Shown here: positions 11,544 through 23,258 of the stretch, piece after piece | Layout of the letters: each line of letters opens with the position of its first letter | How positions within the stretch are numbered: position 1 is the stretch's first letter | Assembly (NCBI GenBank): GCA_028564925.1 | Contig: CM053031.1 | Location: 167,025,584 to 167,089,583, forward strand | DNA: 64,000 nucleotides | From: Lithobates sylvaticus | Lineage: Eukaryota > Chordata > Amphibia > Anura > Ranidae | Direction of reading: 5' to 3' | Notes under the pieces: generated by a model | Database searches by the model: none | What the model was told of the DNA's origin: nothing | The model's input: only the letters and a program-made list of their open reading frames with translations | Made by a program: the position numbers and the translations under genes

Positions 11544-12619
11544 ATGCCACCTAAAAACACCCACGCACCAAAAGTGAGAAGAGGATCAATAGGGGGAACT
11601 ACAAAAAATTCCTTGAATTAAGTAAAATCAAGCCCTATACCGAAAACAGACATTACTGGATTTTTTAAAAACCCAAACCCGCAAATACAACTGGAGAGTT
11701 CAATGATGTCTGAACAGGAACTTGGGAGCACTCGAAAGGACCCAGAAGCAATAGTAAATAATAGCCCAGAAAGTAATATTCTACATAGCACAACGCATAT
11801 GGAAGGAGTGGTGGGAGGACGAAACTGGGATATAGAATCATACATCAAATCACTACCCACAAGAGAAGACATGGACAAATACGTATACAGGCTAGAGACG
11901 TCATACAAGACCGAAATACAAATAATAAAAGCATCGGTAATAGACACCCAAAATAGAGTAGAAACCATAAGCACCAATATGGAAGATATAAACCAAAAAA
12001 TATTAGACCTGGAAGAAAGGAACCAAAAATCAGACAGTTATTTGGTCCAACTACTAAATATAAACGACAAATTGGAAAATAGAACCAGGCGTAACAATAT
12101 TAGGGTCAGAGGATTGCCGGAATCAATAGCATCAGACGAACTAAAAAACACGCTACAAGAAATATTTAACACAATATTGAATCGATTAAAAACCATACCA
12201 TAGATCGAGCTCATAGAGCACAGGGACTCAAAGATAAGGACCCAACAAAACCAAGAGATGTAATCTGTAGGATACACTTTTTTCAGATTAAAGAGAATAT
12301 CATGATGGAGGCAAAGAAGCAAAGAAATTTCGAATACGAGGGTACCCCATTGATTTTTTTACAGGACTTGTCCAAATATACTCTGATTAAGAGAAAAGCA
12401 ATGAAACCATTATTGGACATGTTAAGAGAAAAGCACATCTTATATAAATGGGGCTCTCCGTTTCAGCTAATTGTCCATCAAAATGGTCAAAAAAATACAT
12501 GTCGGGACTTGAAAGATCTTCCAGATTTCTTGAAAAACCTGAATTTACCCCCAATAGATCTACCAATGTGGCCACAATTATATTCGGACATCTCGAAGGG
12601 ATTGTATAGAAGAAGATAG
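11544..12619 (+). pseudogene. L1 ORF1 (coiled-coil RNA-binding protein)
   Basis: ORF1 encodes the L1 RNA-packaging protein. The start MPPKNTHAPKVRR at 11544 is in frame with the main ORF but a TAA at 11619-11621 interrupts it. The next residues TDITGFFKNP resemble a short basic/FF N-terminal motif seen in L1 ORF1 proteins. A predicted coiled coil runs through roughly 11870-12090 (MDKYVYRLETSYKTE..., repeated hydrophobic heptads), then ENRTRRNNIRVRGLPES opens the RRM-like domain. After a frameshift near 12190 the C-terminal domain continues with IDRAHRAQG and YKWGSPFQLIV to the stop at 12619. Two lesions in about 358 codons. Confidence 0.88.
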
Positions 12620-13971
12620 ACTGCATGGGATAGAAAGACTCCCGGGGACATGGGGGGGGGAGAGGGGGGGTGGAGAAGCTATACAGAAAAGAAAAGGAAA
12701 ACTTATTTTTTTTTTTGTTTTATTCTTTTTTTTTTTTTTTTTACCACCCTTTTTTTACCACCTTTTTTTTTTTTTTTCAAACTGTCCTAAATGGACAATA
12801 TATAGCACACTAGAAACACATGCACCAATCTCTATAGTCCTTGTGGTGTTTTTATTTATTTATTTATTTATTTATTTTTTACCACCCTTTTTTTTTGTTT
12901 ATTTTACCACCCTTTTTTTATTTTTTATTTTATTTTTATTTTTTTTTATTTTTTTTTTACACCATTGCACACGTTGGCACACATACAACAATGTGAATTT
13001 ATGTGTATTTTTTTAAAAGCTAAAATGGATATTGTTTGATTACACGCATGATAAATTTGAGTAACAAGAATCATAAACAGAAGCACCCTCACTGTCCAAA
13101 ATGGACAACACGCAATATATTGTCCAAAATGTGCACAATATTTTTTTTTTTTTTTAACAACACAAAAATCACGTGCACTAATTTTTTTTTTTTTTATTTT
13201 TTTTTTATTTATTTTTTTTTTTTTTTTTATTAATTTAATATATGTATATATAATATGTACCCAGCATCTCATGTTTACACATGGTTAAAGTATATATATG
13301 GATATTGTTTGTTGCATATGTACAGGGGGATAAATGTGAAGTATATTATATAATAGATGCATGATGATTTTTCCTTCTACTGCTGGGTTAATAATGGGTA
13401 ATAGGAAGACAAGAAAGTTAAACCCCTTTTAAATGGACAATATATAGCACATTAGAAACACGTGCACTAATTTTTTTATTCCTTCTGTTTTCTTTTTTTT
13501 ATTTTTTTTATTTTATTTTCATTTTTTTTTCTCTTTCCCCCTCTCTGCCCCTGCCATCCCTTCCCTCCCCCCCCCCCCCCCAATAATCCCACAGACGGAC
13601 CCATGAGTCTCTGTATAAACTCTCGGTCGTCTTGTTTTGAAAACACATTATTAGGAAAGGAACCAAATACAAAACTTATGGGTGTAGCTGAGGGACTGGG
13701 GAGGGCACCGTCTTGCGAGGGGTAGCTTCATACACCCCAATTAGGGACCTTATACGTAAGGGTAGATTTAATTTAGTCATAGATAGATAACACAAAAGTA
13801 TGGCGTAAGAATGGTATGAATGTGAATGCTAGAGGAACAAAGAATCTGCAAATATAACGCGGACCCTTTGACCCTAAACTTTTTCACCTTTTTTTTTTGT
13901 TTTTTTTCCCCCCCTTCCTCTCTCTCTCTCCCTTTTTTGTCTCCTCTTGCTCTTTCTCCTGAACTCTCAGG
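12620..13971 (+). other. Inter-ORF region of the plus-strand L1
   Basis: The region has long T-runs, repeated 'ttaccaccctttttt' blocks (about 12745-12915), a (TTTA)n stretch (about 12848-12877) and a recurring phrase 'aatggacaatatatagcacac' with near copies at about 12790 and 13432. No protein-coding sequence is visible. ORF2 in L1 elements is translated from the same bicistronic RNA. Confidence 0.6.
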
Positions 13972-16900
13972 ATGATAAAAATATGCTCATACAACGTTAG
14001 AGGATTAAACATACCCTCTAAAAGATCTCAGATTCTATACTCCCTCCACAAACAAAATGTGGGTGTTATTATGTTTCAGGAAACACACTTTCGTTCAGAT
14101 CACATACCTAATATCCAAACAGGATACTATCCAACATGGTATCATGATTCTTTCCCATATTCAAAGTCTAGGGGAGCCTCCATTGGAATACATAAATCAA
14201 TACCACATCAAGTTCTAGAGTGCTATAGGAACCAAGACGGAAGAGGAGTATTACTGAAAGTCTCTATTTTTGGTAAGAAATACACCTTTATAAATGTATA
14301 CCTGCCCAACCAGGACCAGATTGAGTTTGGGACACAACTAATATCAAAGTTAATGGAAAGCGCAGACTAAAGTAATAGGTGGAGATTTCAATTTCGTCTT
14401 TGACATAGAACTAGATACGACAGCTCCATTAATTAAAAGTAAGAAAAATATGAGAAAAAGATTTACAGAAATGATGAATAAACACCAATTAGTCGACATA
14501 TGGAGAATCGATCATCCCCTTGAAAAGGATTATACTTTTCTGTCAAAAGTGCACGGAACCTATCACCGACTCGATTATTTCCTGATAAATCAATCAGGAA
14601 TGGCCGAGATAACTTCATCTGAAATAGGTAGCGCAGTTTGGTCAGACCATACACCCATTTATATAACACTAACAATAGATAACATAAAAAAGACTAGAGG
14701 GTCCTGGATACTAAATGATAACCTATTATTTGACGAAATATGCACAACAGAAATTAGGTCAGCAATATCCAACTTTATAATAGATCACACAGGCGATACC
14801 ACGCCTCTCCCTAATCAATGGGAAACCCTGAAATGTATCCTACGGGGGTTATTTATAAAACACGGGGCGAGATTAAAAAAGTTAAAGGGAAATCAGGCAA
14901 TACAATTAACAAATGAGATTAAAAAATTAGAAAAGCAACATAAAATAAACCCCTTACAAGAAACACTAAAACAATTAAATAAACAGATAACAGAACTTAG
15001 AGTATTACTAGACGAACAAACTTTACAAATTAGAGATAAAATGAGATCATTATACTACCATCAAGGCAACAAACCAGGTAAATTACTGGCAAATACACTA
15101 CGTCAACGCACAAATCTTACACCTATTACTAAAATTAAAACTGAACAGGGCACATATGCCCAAGATCCAAAGGGTATAGTGGAGACTTTCCGGAGCTTTT
15201 ACTCTAGGCTTTACAATATCCCGAACGAATCAGCCCAAAAAAACCCCGAAATCTTTAGACATAAAGTACAGGAATATATAAAAGAGACCCCGCTACCGAC
15301 CCTAACAGAAACAGATAAAACACAATTAGAGGATGAGTTCACTGAACAGGAAATTAAAGGGGTAATAGACGGACTAGCAATAGGGAAAAGTCCAGGACCA
15401 GACGGTTTTACCCCTCGATTCTATAAACATTTCAAAGAATTATTAATCCCAATTATGAGATATTTATTCAATGGGGTGTCAAGGGAACAACCTTTTGTCC
15501 CACAAGGGATGCAAGCATTCATTTCCCTTATACCCAAACCCGAAAAGGATCACACTCTATGCGGAAATTACCGCCCCATTTCATTAACAAACGTGGATCT
15601 CAGAATCTACTCAAAGGTCATATCAAACAGACTCACTCCCATACTCCCAAAATATATTCATTTGGATCAAACAGGATTTGTAAAGGGGAGGGAGGCCAGA
15701 GATAACACTCTAAAGACCATAACACTGATTGAATATGCGCAGAGACACACCATCCCATCCTGTCTCCTGGCAGTGGATGCCGAGAAGGCATTCGACAGGG
15801 TGGGATGGTGTTTCCTCGAAGAAACACTTAAACAATGGGGAATAGGCCCAGTTCTACTAGAAAAAATCATGGTGCTATACCGAAAACCCATTGCCAGAAT
15901 AAGAACGGCGGGAGAAGTATCTGAGCCGATTAAAATAACCAACGGAACTAGACAGGGGTGTCCCCTGTCTCCCCTACTGTATGTCCTGGTTATGGAACAT
16001 TTGGCAATAGCCATTAGAAATAACCTCGACATACAAGGACTGAGAATACAGCAAACTGAATACAAAATCTCTATCTATGCGGACGATCTTATGGTTTATA
16101 TTACCAACCCTATGATAACACTCCCCAATTTGATACATGAGTTCGAGAGGTTTGCAGGAGTAAGTTACTTTAAAGTAAACTATAATAAATCTGAGATGAT
16201 GGATATCTCACTCCCTACAGAGAAAATAGAGTTGATTAAGACTAACTTCCCCTTCAGATGGCAATCAGTAGCAGTTAAATATCTAGGAATACATATTCCT
16301 AAGGAACTAGATAAATTATACGAGCTTAATTATCTCCCAATTATAACTAAAATAACGAAAACGCTTCAGCAATACACAAAGGGGATTCACACCTGGATGG
16401 GAAGAATAAATATAGTAAAAATGGATATATTACCTAAAATATTATATATATTCCAAGCTACCCCATTGTTCCCGGCAAAGAATATGTTAAATCAGTTAAA
16501 GAAAGTGATTGGAAGTTTTGTCTGGGCGGGGAAACCCGCAAGAATAAGCAGATCAACACTAGCCCGTATTAAAGAAGAGGGAGGACTAGCACTACCAGAT
16601 TTTACGATATACCTAAAAGCGGCTCTAATAACAAGGATTGTAGACTGGTTCCAAAACAAGGACTCCAAACAATGGGTTAGCTTGGAGGAAGATATCACGG
16701 CCATTAGATTGAAATCATTACCATGGGTTAGGAAAGAAGAGCGCCCCTCGGATGGTGAAACCCCATTTTTTGTAGCTCGGACTATGAAGGTGTGGGATGG
16801 GCTGGCAAGAAAAGGCCAGGGATTTTCATATATAGGCCCTATGACCCCTTTATTTGACAACCCAGGATTCCCACCAGCCATGAAAATAGGAACCTTCTTG

Positions 16901-17764
16901 AAATGGAATAAAAAGCAAGACACTAGAGTTGGGGAGATAACTGAACACAATAAATTAATACCCTTAGAAGCCATTGGCATAGAATATAAAAATAACTGGA
17001 TACAATATTGGCAATTACATAAATATATATCCTCCATAGCTAAAGAAGAGATACGTAATAGACCCCTGACAAGTCTTGAACAAACTCTGATACAGAAAGA
17101 AAAACCAACACATAACCTGTCGAACATATACAAATACTTAATGAGGAATAGTAATACACAAGAGATAACATACACAAAAAAATGGGAAGAAGAAATAGGA
17201 ATACAGATCCCTAAACATAAATGGAAGGAAGCATTCGGAACAATACATAAATTATCAAAATCTAGCAGACATCAGGAAAGAAACTATAAGCTCTTGGTCA
17301 GGTGGTACAGATGCCCAACAGACATGCACAAAATAAATTCAGAAAATGAAGAAACATGTTGGAGATGCCAAAAAGATATCGGAACAATGTCACACATCTG
17401 GTACTACTGCCCCGGAGTTTATAGATTCTGGGAACAAGTATATAAAATATATACAGTAATGACAGGAATAGAAACTGAACCAGATATTTTAATGTCAATA
17501 TTATCTATGAATATGGGATCGATAAAAAAAGTTAAGAAAAGTATTCTTAGATGTTTTATCACCGCGGCACGTACCATAATAGCTAGAAAATGGAAAAATT
17601 GTGTAAGCCCGGATATAAAAGATTGGGAGATGGAAATGAACGAAATGTGTGCAATAGAAACAAGATGGGAATTGGAAAGAGAGCATAAAAAAGAACAAAG
17701 TAATTTGTGGCAGATATGGATCGAATTTAATATCCAACAACCCAGATGGAGAGAGCGGTTATAG
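13972..17764 (+). pseudogene. L1 ORF2: endonuclease-reverse transcriptase, one frameshift
   Basis: The APE-type endonuclease starts MIKICSYNVRGLN at 13972 and carries QETH, GGDFN and VWSDHTP catalytic motifs. A single frameshift lies at about 14350-14380, between SKLMESAD and VIGGDFN. The second frame is then open to 17764. The reverse transcriptase shows GKSPGPDGF, LIPKPEKD, YRPISLTN, AVDAEKAFDRV (about 15769-15801), GTRQGCPLSPLLY and the intact catalytic YADD (16075-16086). The C-terminal zinc knuckle is CWRCQKDIGTMSHIWYYC (C-x2-C-x7-H-x4-C) near 17357. Total length about 1,260 residues, usual for L1. It would nick DNA and reverse-transcribe L1 RNA at the nick. Confidence 0.93.
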
Positions 17765-18112
17765 ATATAGAAAGGGAGAGTGGAGACATCGGACCCCTTC
17801 CCCCCCCCCCTTTTTTTTTTTATTTTTTCTCTTTCTCCTCTCTTTTTCTTCTTCCTTTTTTTTGTTTTTTTTTTGTTTATGAACTGACTGATTGGCAAGG
17901 AGAGAATGTTGTAGAACCATTATTGAGAAGCCAGTAACATAAAGGAGCATATAAAGTCATAATTAAGATGTAATATGATAACCATATATGTTACGATATG
18001 AAGTAGATGCAATTCTTTAGTTATTTGTGTGTAAGTGTAATGTAAACTGATTTGTAACAGAAAAAAATTTTGATAAATAAAGATATATAAAAAAAAAAAC
18101 CTTAATGTTATA

Positions 18113-18260
18113 AGAAAACAGGATATTGAGAAGTCCGGTCATAGATAATCATAGATAGATAATCATAGATAATAATTTTGTGAATAAAGTAAGACCTTTG
18201 TATATATCTTGAACAATGGAGGATTATGTGACTATTATAATAATTAAACAATTTTAGGGT
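18113..18260 (-). other. L1-A remnant between two later L1 insertions
   Basis: AT-rich sequence with a short 'atagataatcatag' duplication. No gene is visible. It lies between the right target duplication of the full-length L1 and the left target duplication of the truncated one. Confidence 0.4.
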
Positions 18261-18280
18261 TTATAAATTCTTAGTCAAGC

Positions 18281-19051
18281 ACTGCACACACTATGGAATT
18301 GCCCCAAACTCACAAATTTCTGGACCTCAGTGTTCCAACTAATCGCAGTTAAGCGACGCTTACATCTATATAAAAAAAAACATCTCTAGCTTTACTATCC
18401 CTGTCTATAGATAAATACCCCAACCCAACAAGAAATATAATCTCACATATTCTATTAGCAGCAAGACTCAGCATAACCAGAAAATGGAAAGACCCACTCC
18501 TCCCCACTCTGGAAGAGGTAGTTCACACCACACATGTGCACTTCACACATGAGTCGATTCTAGCGCTAAACTATAAGGATACAGAACAGGTTACCCTCAT
18601 GTGGAAACAATGAAAAGAATGGACCCACTCCCCTGGTATAACAAAGATCTTTGGTTAATGTTATTATTCACAATTCTCTATTATCTTTGCCCATGCTGAT
18701 GGGAGGGAGGGGCCCTCTTCGCTTGGACACAGCTATGATCCCCATGGGGGGTGTCCAGGGGGGAGGCTCATCCCGACCACTGTTCAACTTTTATAGGAAG
18801 ATGATTTAAGTTACTGGAAATGTTCCCTATTTTGATAATGCTCATTATGAGTAGTAATCCAAACAGCTGCTCTTCCACACTGAAGATGTATTCAATAAGT
18901 GTTCCCCAAACCTCAGTTCAACTATGATTGTGAGTTCTCATGCACTAATGTTACACCTGTTTATATGACTTCAATGTATGTACATCCTGTCATAAAATGT
19001 TATGTACACCTCTGTTTAACTTGAAAAACTTTTCAATAAAAATCTATCGAG
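18281..19051 (+). mobile_element. 5'-truncated L1, 3' end only
   Basis: TATAAATTCTTAGTCAAGCA at 18261-18280 is repeated with one mismatch at 19052-19071. Inside, the plus strand has ORF2 C-terminal sequence (ILLAARLSITRKWKDPLLP around 18445-18510), a stop near 18615, a 3' UTR, and an AATAAA at about 19035 at the very end. It belongs to a different L1 lineage from the neighbouring full-length copy, judged by the C-terminal sequence. Confidence 0.85.
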
Positions 19052-19127
19052 TATAAATTATTAGTCAAGCAATTATAAAAGGTAAAGCTTGAGTTATGGC
19101 TATACATTTTGATACAGAGTAGACCTC

Positions 19128-19153
19128 AAAAAACAAAACAAAAAACAAAACAA

Positions 19154-19218
<65 letters not shown>
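19128..19218. repeat. A-rich run and (TA)n microsatellite
   Basis: A CAAAA-rich run (about 19128-19162) passes into about 28 TA dinucleotides (19163-19217). This looks like the decayed tail of a retroposon or a simple expansion. The long tyrosine/isoleucine ORFs across it are artefacts. Confidence 0.85.
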
Positions 19219-19219
<1 letters not shown>

Positions 19220-19343
19220 CACATACATACATACGAATATACACGCTCACACACACACTTATACAGCAGCATGTATATATGCATGTACATATACTCAAGA
19301 GTATTCACTCTAGCAAACATGTATTTAAACTTTAGTGTATTTC

Positions 19344-20705
19344 TGTCAAGTGTCAGGTGTGACAGACGAGCTGATTTCTCGATAGGAACTGGGTCCGGCA
19401 GAGTTGCAGCGGAAAAATTTGAAACATGTTCTATTTCTAAAGTCCATCTGATTTTTGGACAGCAAAGGTCCAATGAAGCCCACACACAATCAAATTGTCT
19501 GGCAGATTCGTTCCGTCTGACCTTTGCTGTCGAAAAGTCCGGTCGTGTGTACACGGCATAAGAGTAATGGTTGCACAAACTGTAGTTTATATTCTGCCTG
19601 TCTGACCAGAGACTGAACAGACTCAACGCACTCTGTTAACACTATACAGCCTGCTCACAACAAGTGATAACAAAAGTATGTGGGATCATCTTCCAAAAGC
19701 CATACCAGGGATACAACCTGATTAACATTAAAAAGGTGGAGAAAAGTCATCAAGGCCTTTGGGAATACTGGGCAGGGCCAGCTCTGTACATATTTGAATT
19801 AAAGGCTACACATCCCCAAACAGCAAACAACCCTGATCCACCAGAGAGTGAGCTAAATGCATGATTTCAAACAACTGGTCACTAGTCCACTACTTCAGTG
19901 TCTGGTGGAGATATTCACCACTCTGACGCAAGCAGAGCATAGTAACTAATAATATTCAAATTCATTTCACAGAAGTAAACAGAACCGGGATGGTTCCTCT
20001 GTGCAGCCACTTCTGGTTAGGGATGGCCTTGGTATACTGTCAAGTATCAGGTGTGACCAGAGCTGTGTGGACAGCAGACAAACAAACGCAGGTGAAGTGA
20101 AAATATATGATTTATTAAGATAAGTGAATAAATACACCACCTCCAATATACTACAATGTGCAACCGATCAACCACCAACAGCAACCCACAAATAATAACA
20201 GACAAATATATACAAGTAAAAGGGAAATACCGAGATCATAAACAGAGCCAGGCCAGGGTCGTCAACGGAAGGTCAGCAGCTGGGGAAGGGAAACAAACAG
20301 GACAAGGATGGATGGATCACAAGAGGGACGGGTACAGGTACAAGGCTCAGGGTTCAGGTAACAGACAGGAACAGGATCAGATACAGGTACAGATACAAAG
20401 CTTCACAGGGTCAGGGCACAAGGAAAGATACCAAGGCAAGGCATCAGTGTGTCTGCCGGGTACTTATACACATCCCCTGCAATCACTCAGGTGATCCCTA
20501 ATTGCAGGAGATGATGTCGGCCTCACACTGCCAGGAACCACCCGCTGGTGGACGCCAGTACTGCGGCCCAAGGATCACATAATACCACCAACAGGGGACA
20601 GCTCCCCTGGCAGTTCCAGACTGCCAGGAGACATCTGTTGGTGGACCACAGTACTGCACGCCAAATGTCAGACAATATCACCAGCGGGTGAAACCTTTCC
20701 TGACA
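19344..20705. mobile_element. Possible LTR-type remnant (fossil)
   Basis: The segment starts TGTCAAGTGTCAGGTGTGAC and ends TGACA, and both sides carry the 5-bp sequence ATTTC (19339-19343 and 20706-20710). A second near copy of the starting sequence occurs at 20039. TG...CA ends with a 5-bp duplication suggest an LTR-type element with a very short interior, with a MITE near the left end. No protein sequence is recognisable. The family cannot be named and it is broken. Confidence 0.35.
19364..19562. mobile_element. Short MITE with 'tgtacacgg' terminus
   Basis: The right edge reads AGTCCGGTCGTGTGTACACGGCA, the same kind of terminus as the Harbinger element at 27368 and the MITE at 61346. It is non-coding, and its left boundary is uncertain. 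Confidence 0.5.
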
Positions 20706-20862
20706 ATTTCTATATATTGCATAAATTTAAAGAAACATATGGGTTCTGCTTCTGAGTTTAAATAAACAAGAAGGAGAGTGACTAGGATATGTGTGTTAGC
20801 AGATCATGATATATTTTCTATTCAGTCCATGGCGTCTTCTTTTTCTTGAGGGGGGGGGGGAA

Positions 20863-21245
20863 TCAAAGTGGCTTCTTTTGTGAGAGAGTGGAGATGTTTT
20901 CCATTATTTTCTGAGGATTTGGTATTGTTTGGGAAGAGGATGATGCTGATCTTCTGCATGAGGAACTGGTTTTGGGAGTAGATTCCACTAGATGTAGATC
21001 TTGTAAGGTTTGCTGTAATTCTTCCGCTGATCTACAGATGTATTTAGAGCCTTGGTATGCAAAGCAGATGGAGAACGGGAACCCCCATTGGTAGATTATG
21101 TGATGATTTTGTAATGCCAAAAGCTGGAGTTTCATTGCACAGTGTTTGGTAATAGTGAGTTGAGAAAGGTCAGCAAATAATTGGTACTTATGTCCCTGGA
21201 AAGATAAATCATTTTACCAGGGGTCAAGTCCTGGGGGAAAAAGTG
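20863..21245 (-). pseudogene. L1-A ORF1 C-terminal fragment
   Basis: The translation shows YQLFADLSQLTITKH followed by HHIIYQWGFPFSICFAYQ and a terminal low-complexity Ser-rich tail. The IYxWGFPFxI motif is the C-terminal domain of L1 ORF1, and the same motif occurs in the intact L1 here as YKWGSPFQLIV. It is the most upstream L1-A piece found. Just upstream the sequence changes to unrelated DNA and then the minisatellite. Confidence 0.75.
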
Positions 21246-21330
21246 TGGGAACTCCCACCCAAGATCCACTTCCCCACCAAAAAAAAAAATGATACGCTCA
21301 AATGCATATATATTTCACAAAAAAATACAG

Positions 21331-22815
21331 TGACTGCAAATGCGACATACTACAGGAGATGACCAGACTGCAAATGCAACATACGACAGGAGATAACCAG
21401 ACTGCAAATGTGACATACGACAGGAGATGACCAGACTGCAAATGTGACATACGACAGGAGATGACCAGACTGCAAATGTGGCATACAACAGGAGATGACC
21501 AAACTGCAAATGTGACATACGACAGGAGATGACCAGACTGCAAATGTGACATACGACAGGAGAGGACCAAACTGCAAATGTGACATACGACAGGAGATGA
21601 CCAGACTGCAAATGTGACATACGACAGGAGATGACCAGACTGCAAATGTGACATACGACAGGAGATGACCAGACTGCAAATGAGACATACTACAGGAGAT
21701 GACCAGACTGCAAATGAGACATACTACAGGAGATGACCAGACTGCAAATGAGACATACTACAGGAGATGACCAGACTGCAAATGAGACATACTACAGGAG
21801 ATGACCAGACTGCAAATGAGACATACTACAGGAGATGACCAGACTGCGAATGCCACATACTACAGGCGATGACCAGACTGCGAATGCATCATACTACAGA
21901 AGATGACCAGACTGCAAATGCGACATATGACAGGAGATGACCAGACTGCAAATGCGACATACGACAGGAGATGACCAGACTGCGAATGCGACATACGACA
22001 GGAAATGACCAGACTGCAAATGCGACATACTACAGGAGATGACCAGACTGGGAATGTGACATACTACAGGAGATGACCAGACTGTGAATGCGACATACTA
22101 CAGGAGATGACCAGACTGCGAATGTGACATACGACAGGAGATGACCAGACTGCAAATGTGACATACTACAGGAGATGACCAGATTGCAAATGTGACATAC
22201 TACAGGAGATGACCAGATTGCAAATGTGACATACTACAGGAGATGACCAGACTGCAAATGTGACATACTACAGGAGATGACCAGACTGCAAATGTGACAT
22301 ACTACAGGAGATGACCAGACTGCAAATGAGACATACTACAGGAGATGACCAGACTGCGAATGCGACATACTACAGGAGATGACCAGACTGTGAATGCGAC
22401 ATACTACAGGATATGACCAGACTGCAAATGCGACATACGACAGGAGATGACCAGACTGCAAATGTGACATACGACAGGAGATGACCAGACTGCAAATGCG
22501 ACATACTACAGGAGATGACCAGACTGCAAATGTGACATACGACAGGAGATGACCAGACTGCAAATGTGACATACGACAGGAGATGACCAGACTGCAAATG
22601 TGACATACGACAGGAGATGACCAGACTGCAAATGTGACATACGACAGGAGATGACCAGACTGCAAATGCGACATACGACAGGAGATGACCAGACTGCAAA
22701 TGCGACATACGACAGGAGATGACCAGACTGCAAATGTGACATACGACAGGAGATGACCAGACTGCAAATGCGACATACTACAGAAGATGACCAGACTGTG
22801 AATTCGACATACTAC
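21331..22815. repeat. 34-bp minisatellite, about 44 units
   Basis: The unit contains CATACGACAGGAGATGACC and AGACTGCAAATG, with frequent cga/cta and cga/tga variants. Units remain in register throughout. The array is cut at 22815 by the retroviral LTR and resumes at 36483. Because 34 is not a multiple of 3 and the unit has no minus-strand stop, all three minus frames stay open for over 100 codons, which does not indicate a gene. Confidence 0.95.
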
Positions 22816-23238
22816 TGAAGGGATATTTAGTTTAACTACTTCTTTGTATTATAGTCAGCTTCCATTTTGTGTGTCTCTAACATCCATTTTGTGAAATATG
22901 CTCAAGTCTTGCTAATCTAGTTTCGTTTTTCCATAATACTGTAATCTTCTGTTGAGTTTCATTTCTTGTAAAGCACGTGATATTTTAGAAATAATTAGTT
23001 TCACTGTGGGCGTCAGACTGTACTTATGTGTCTCTGTATATGATTGGATAATCTGTTAAAGGGCGGTACTTTCTGAAAGCCCCTCTTATATTCACACCCA
23101 AGAATAAAGATTTAGATTTGCTTGGAGAGAACCTGGCTGTATGTTTCTTTATCTCTAAGGGCAAATCTCCCAGGCCTGGTTTCGGAATTGCACAGCATAC
23201 CAAAGCAAAGACCCCTAATCTTGATTTATTTCCTTTCA
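22816..23238 (+). repeat. 5' LTR of the endogenous retrovirus
   Basis: 423 bp, TG...CA ends. It contains an AT-rich TATA-like 'cttatattc' near 23086 and AATAAA at about 23103, fitting U3-R-U5 order. Confidence 0.93.
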
Positions 23239-23240
23239 GT

Positions 23241-23258
23241 TGGGGGCTCGTCCGGGAT
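23241..23258 (+). promoter_or_regulatory. Primer-binding site, tRNA-Pro
   Basis: TGGGGGCTCGTCCGGGAT, two bases after the LTR, is the classic 18-nt site complementary to the 3' end of tRNA-Pro used by many gammaretroviruses. Confidence 0.95.

Larger units (their letters stand above)
10418..18095 (+). mobile_element. Near-intact full-length L1 LINE, about 7.7 kb
   Basis: Flanked by a perfect 14-17 bp target duplication and ending in AATAAAGATATAT plus an A-run (18078-18099), this copy has a 5' region of about 1.1 kb, ORF1, a 1.35-kb T-rich inter-ORF region and a full ORF2. I count one premature stop and one frameshift in ORF1 and one frameshift in ORF2. The exact duplication and few breaks make it one of the youngest LINE insertions here. 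It sits head-to-tail within L1-A but on the opposite strand. Confidence 0.93.
395..21245 (-). mobile_element. L1-A: old, fragmented L1-type LINE hosting several later insertions
   Basis: Pieces of one minus-strand L1 can be followed through the later insertions: ORF2 C-terminus (395-1190), endonuclease (about 1230-1647 and 9455-9759), the stretch upstream of ORF2 (9760-10400, 18113-18260, 19072-19338, 20711-20860) and an ORF1 C-terminal piece (20863-21245). Each interruption is bounded by a recognisable insertion. The reverse transcriptase is missing, so the endonuclease is joined almost directly to the C-terminus. All pieces carry stops or frameshifts. It is the oldest layer of the left third. 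That all pieces belong to a single copy is inferred from order, orientation and matching target duplications. Confidence 0.75.

Noticed and set aside
15633-17175. Antisense open frames of 60-227 codons under L1 ORF2
   Set aside because: They are shadows of the intact ORF2 reading frame, without domains.
17759-17950. Lys/Glu/Arg-rich and Phe-rich small frames after ORF2
   Set aside because: They lie in the pyrimidine-rich L1 3' UTR.
19065-19626. Tyr/Ile-rich open frames
   Set aside because: They are translations of the (TA)n microsatellite and its flanks.
21298-22776. Repeated 'CHICSLVISC'-like proteins on the minus strand
   Set aside because: They come from the 34-bp minisatellite, which has no stop in any minus frame.
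21331-22815. CRISPR-like regular array
   Set aside because: Units are contiguous tandem repeats without unique spacers, in a eukaryotic transposon-rich sequence.
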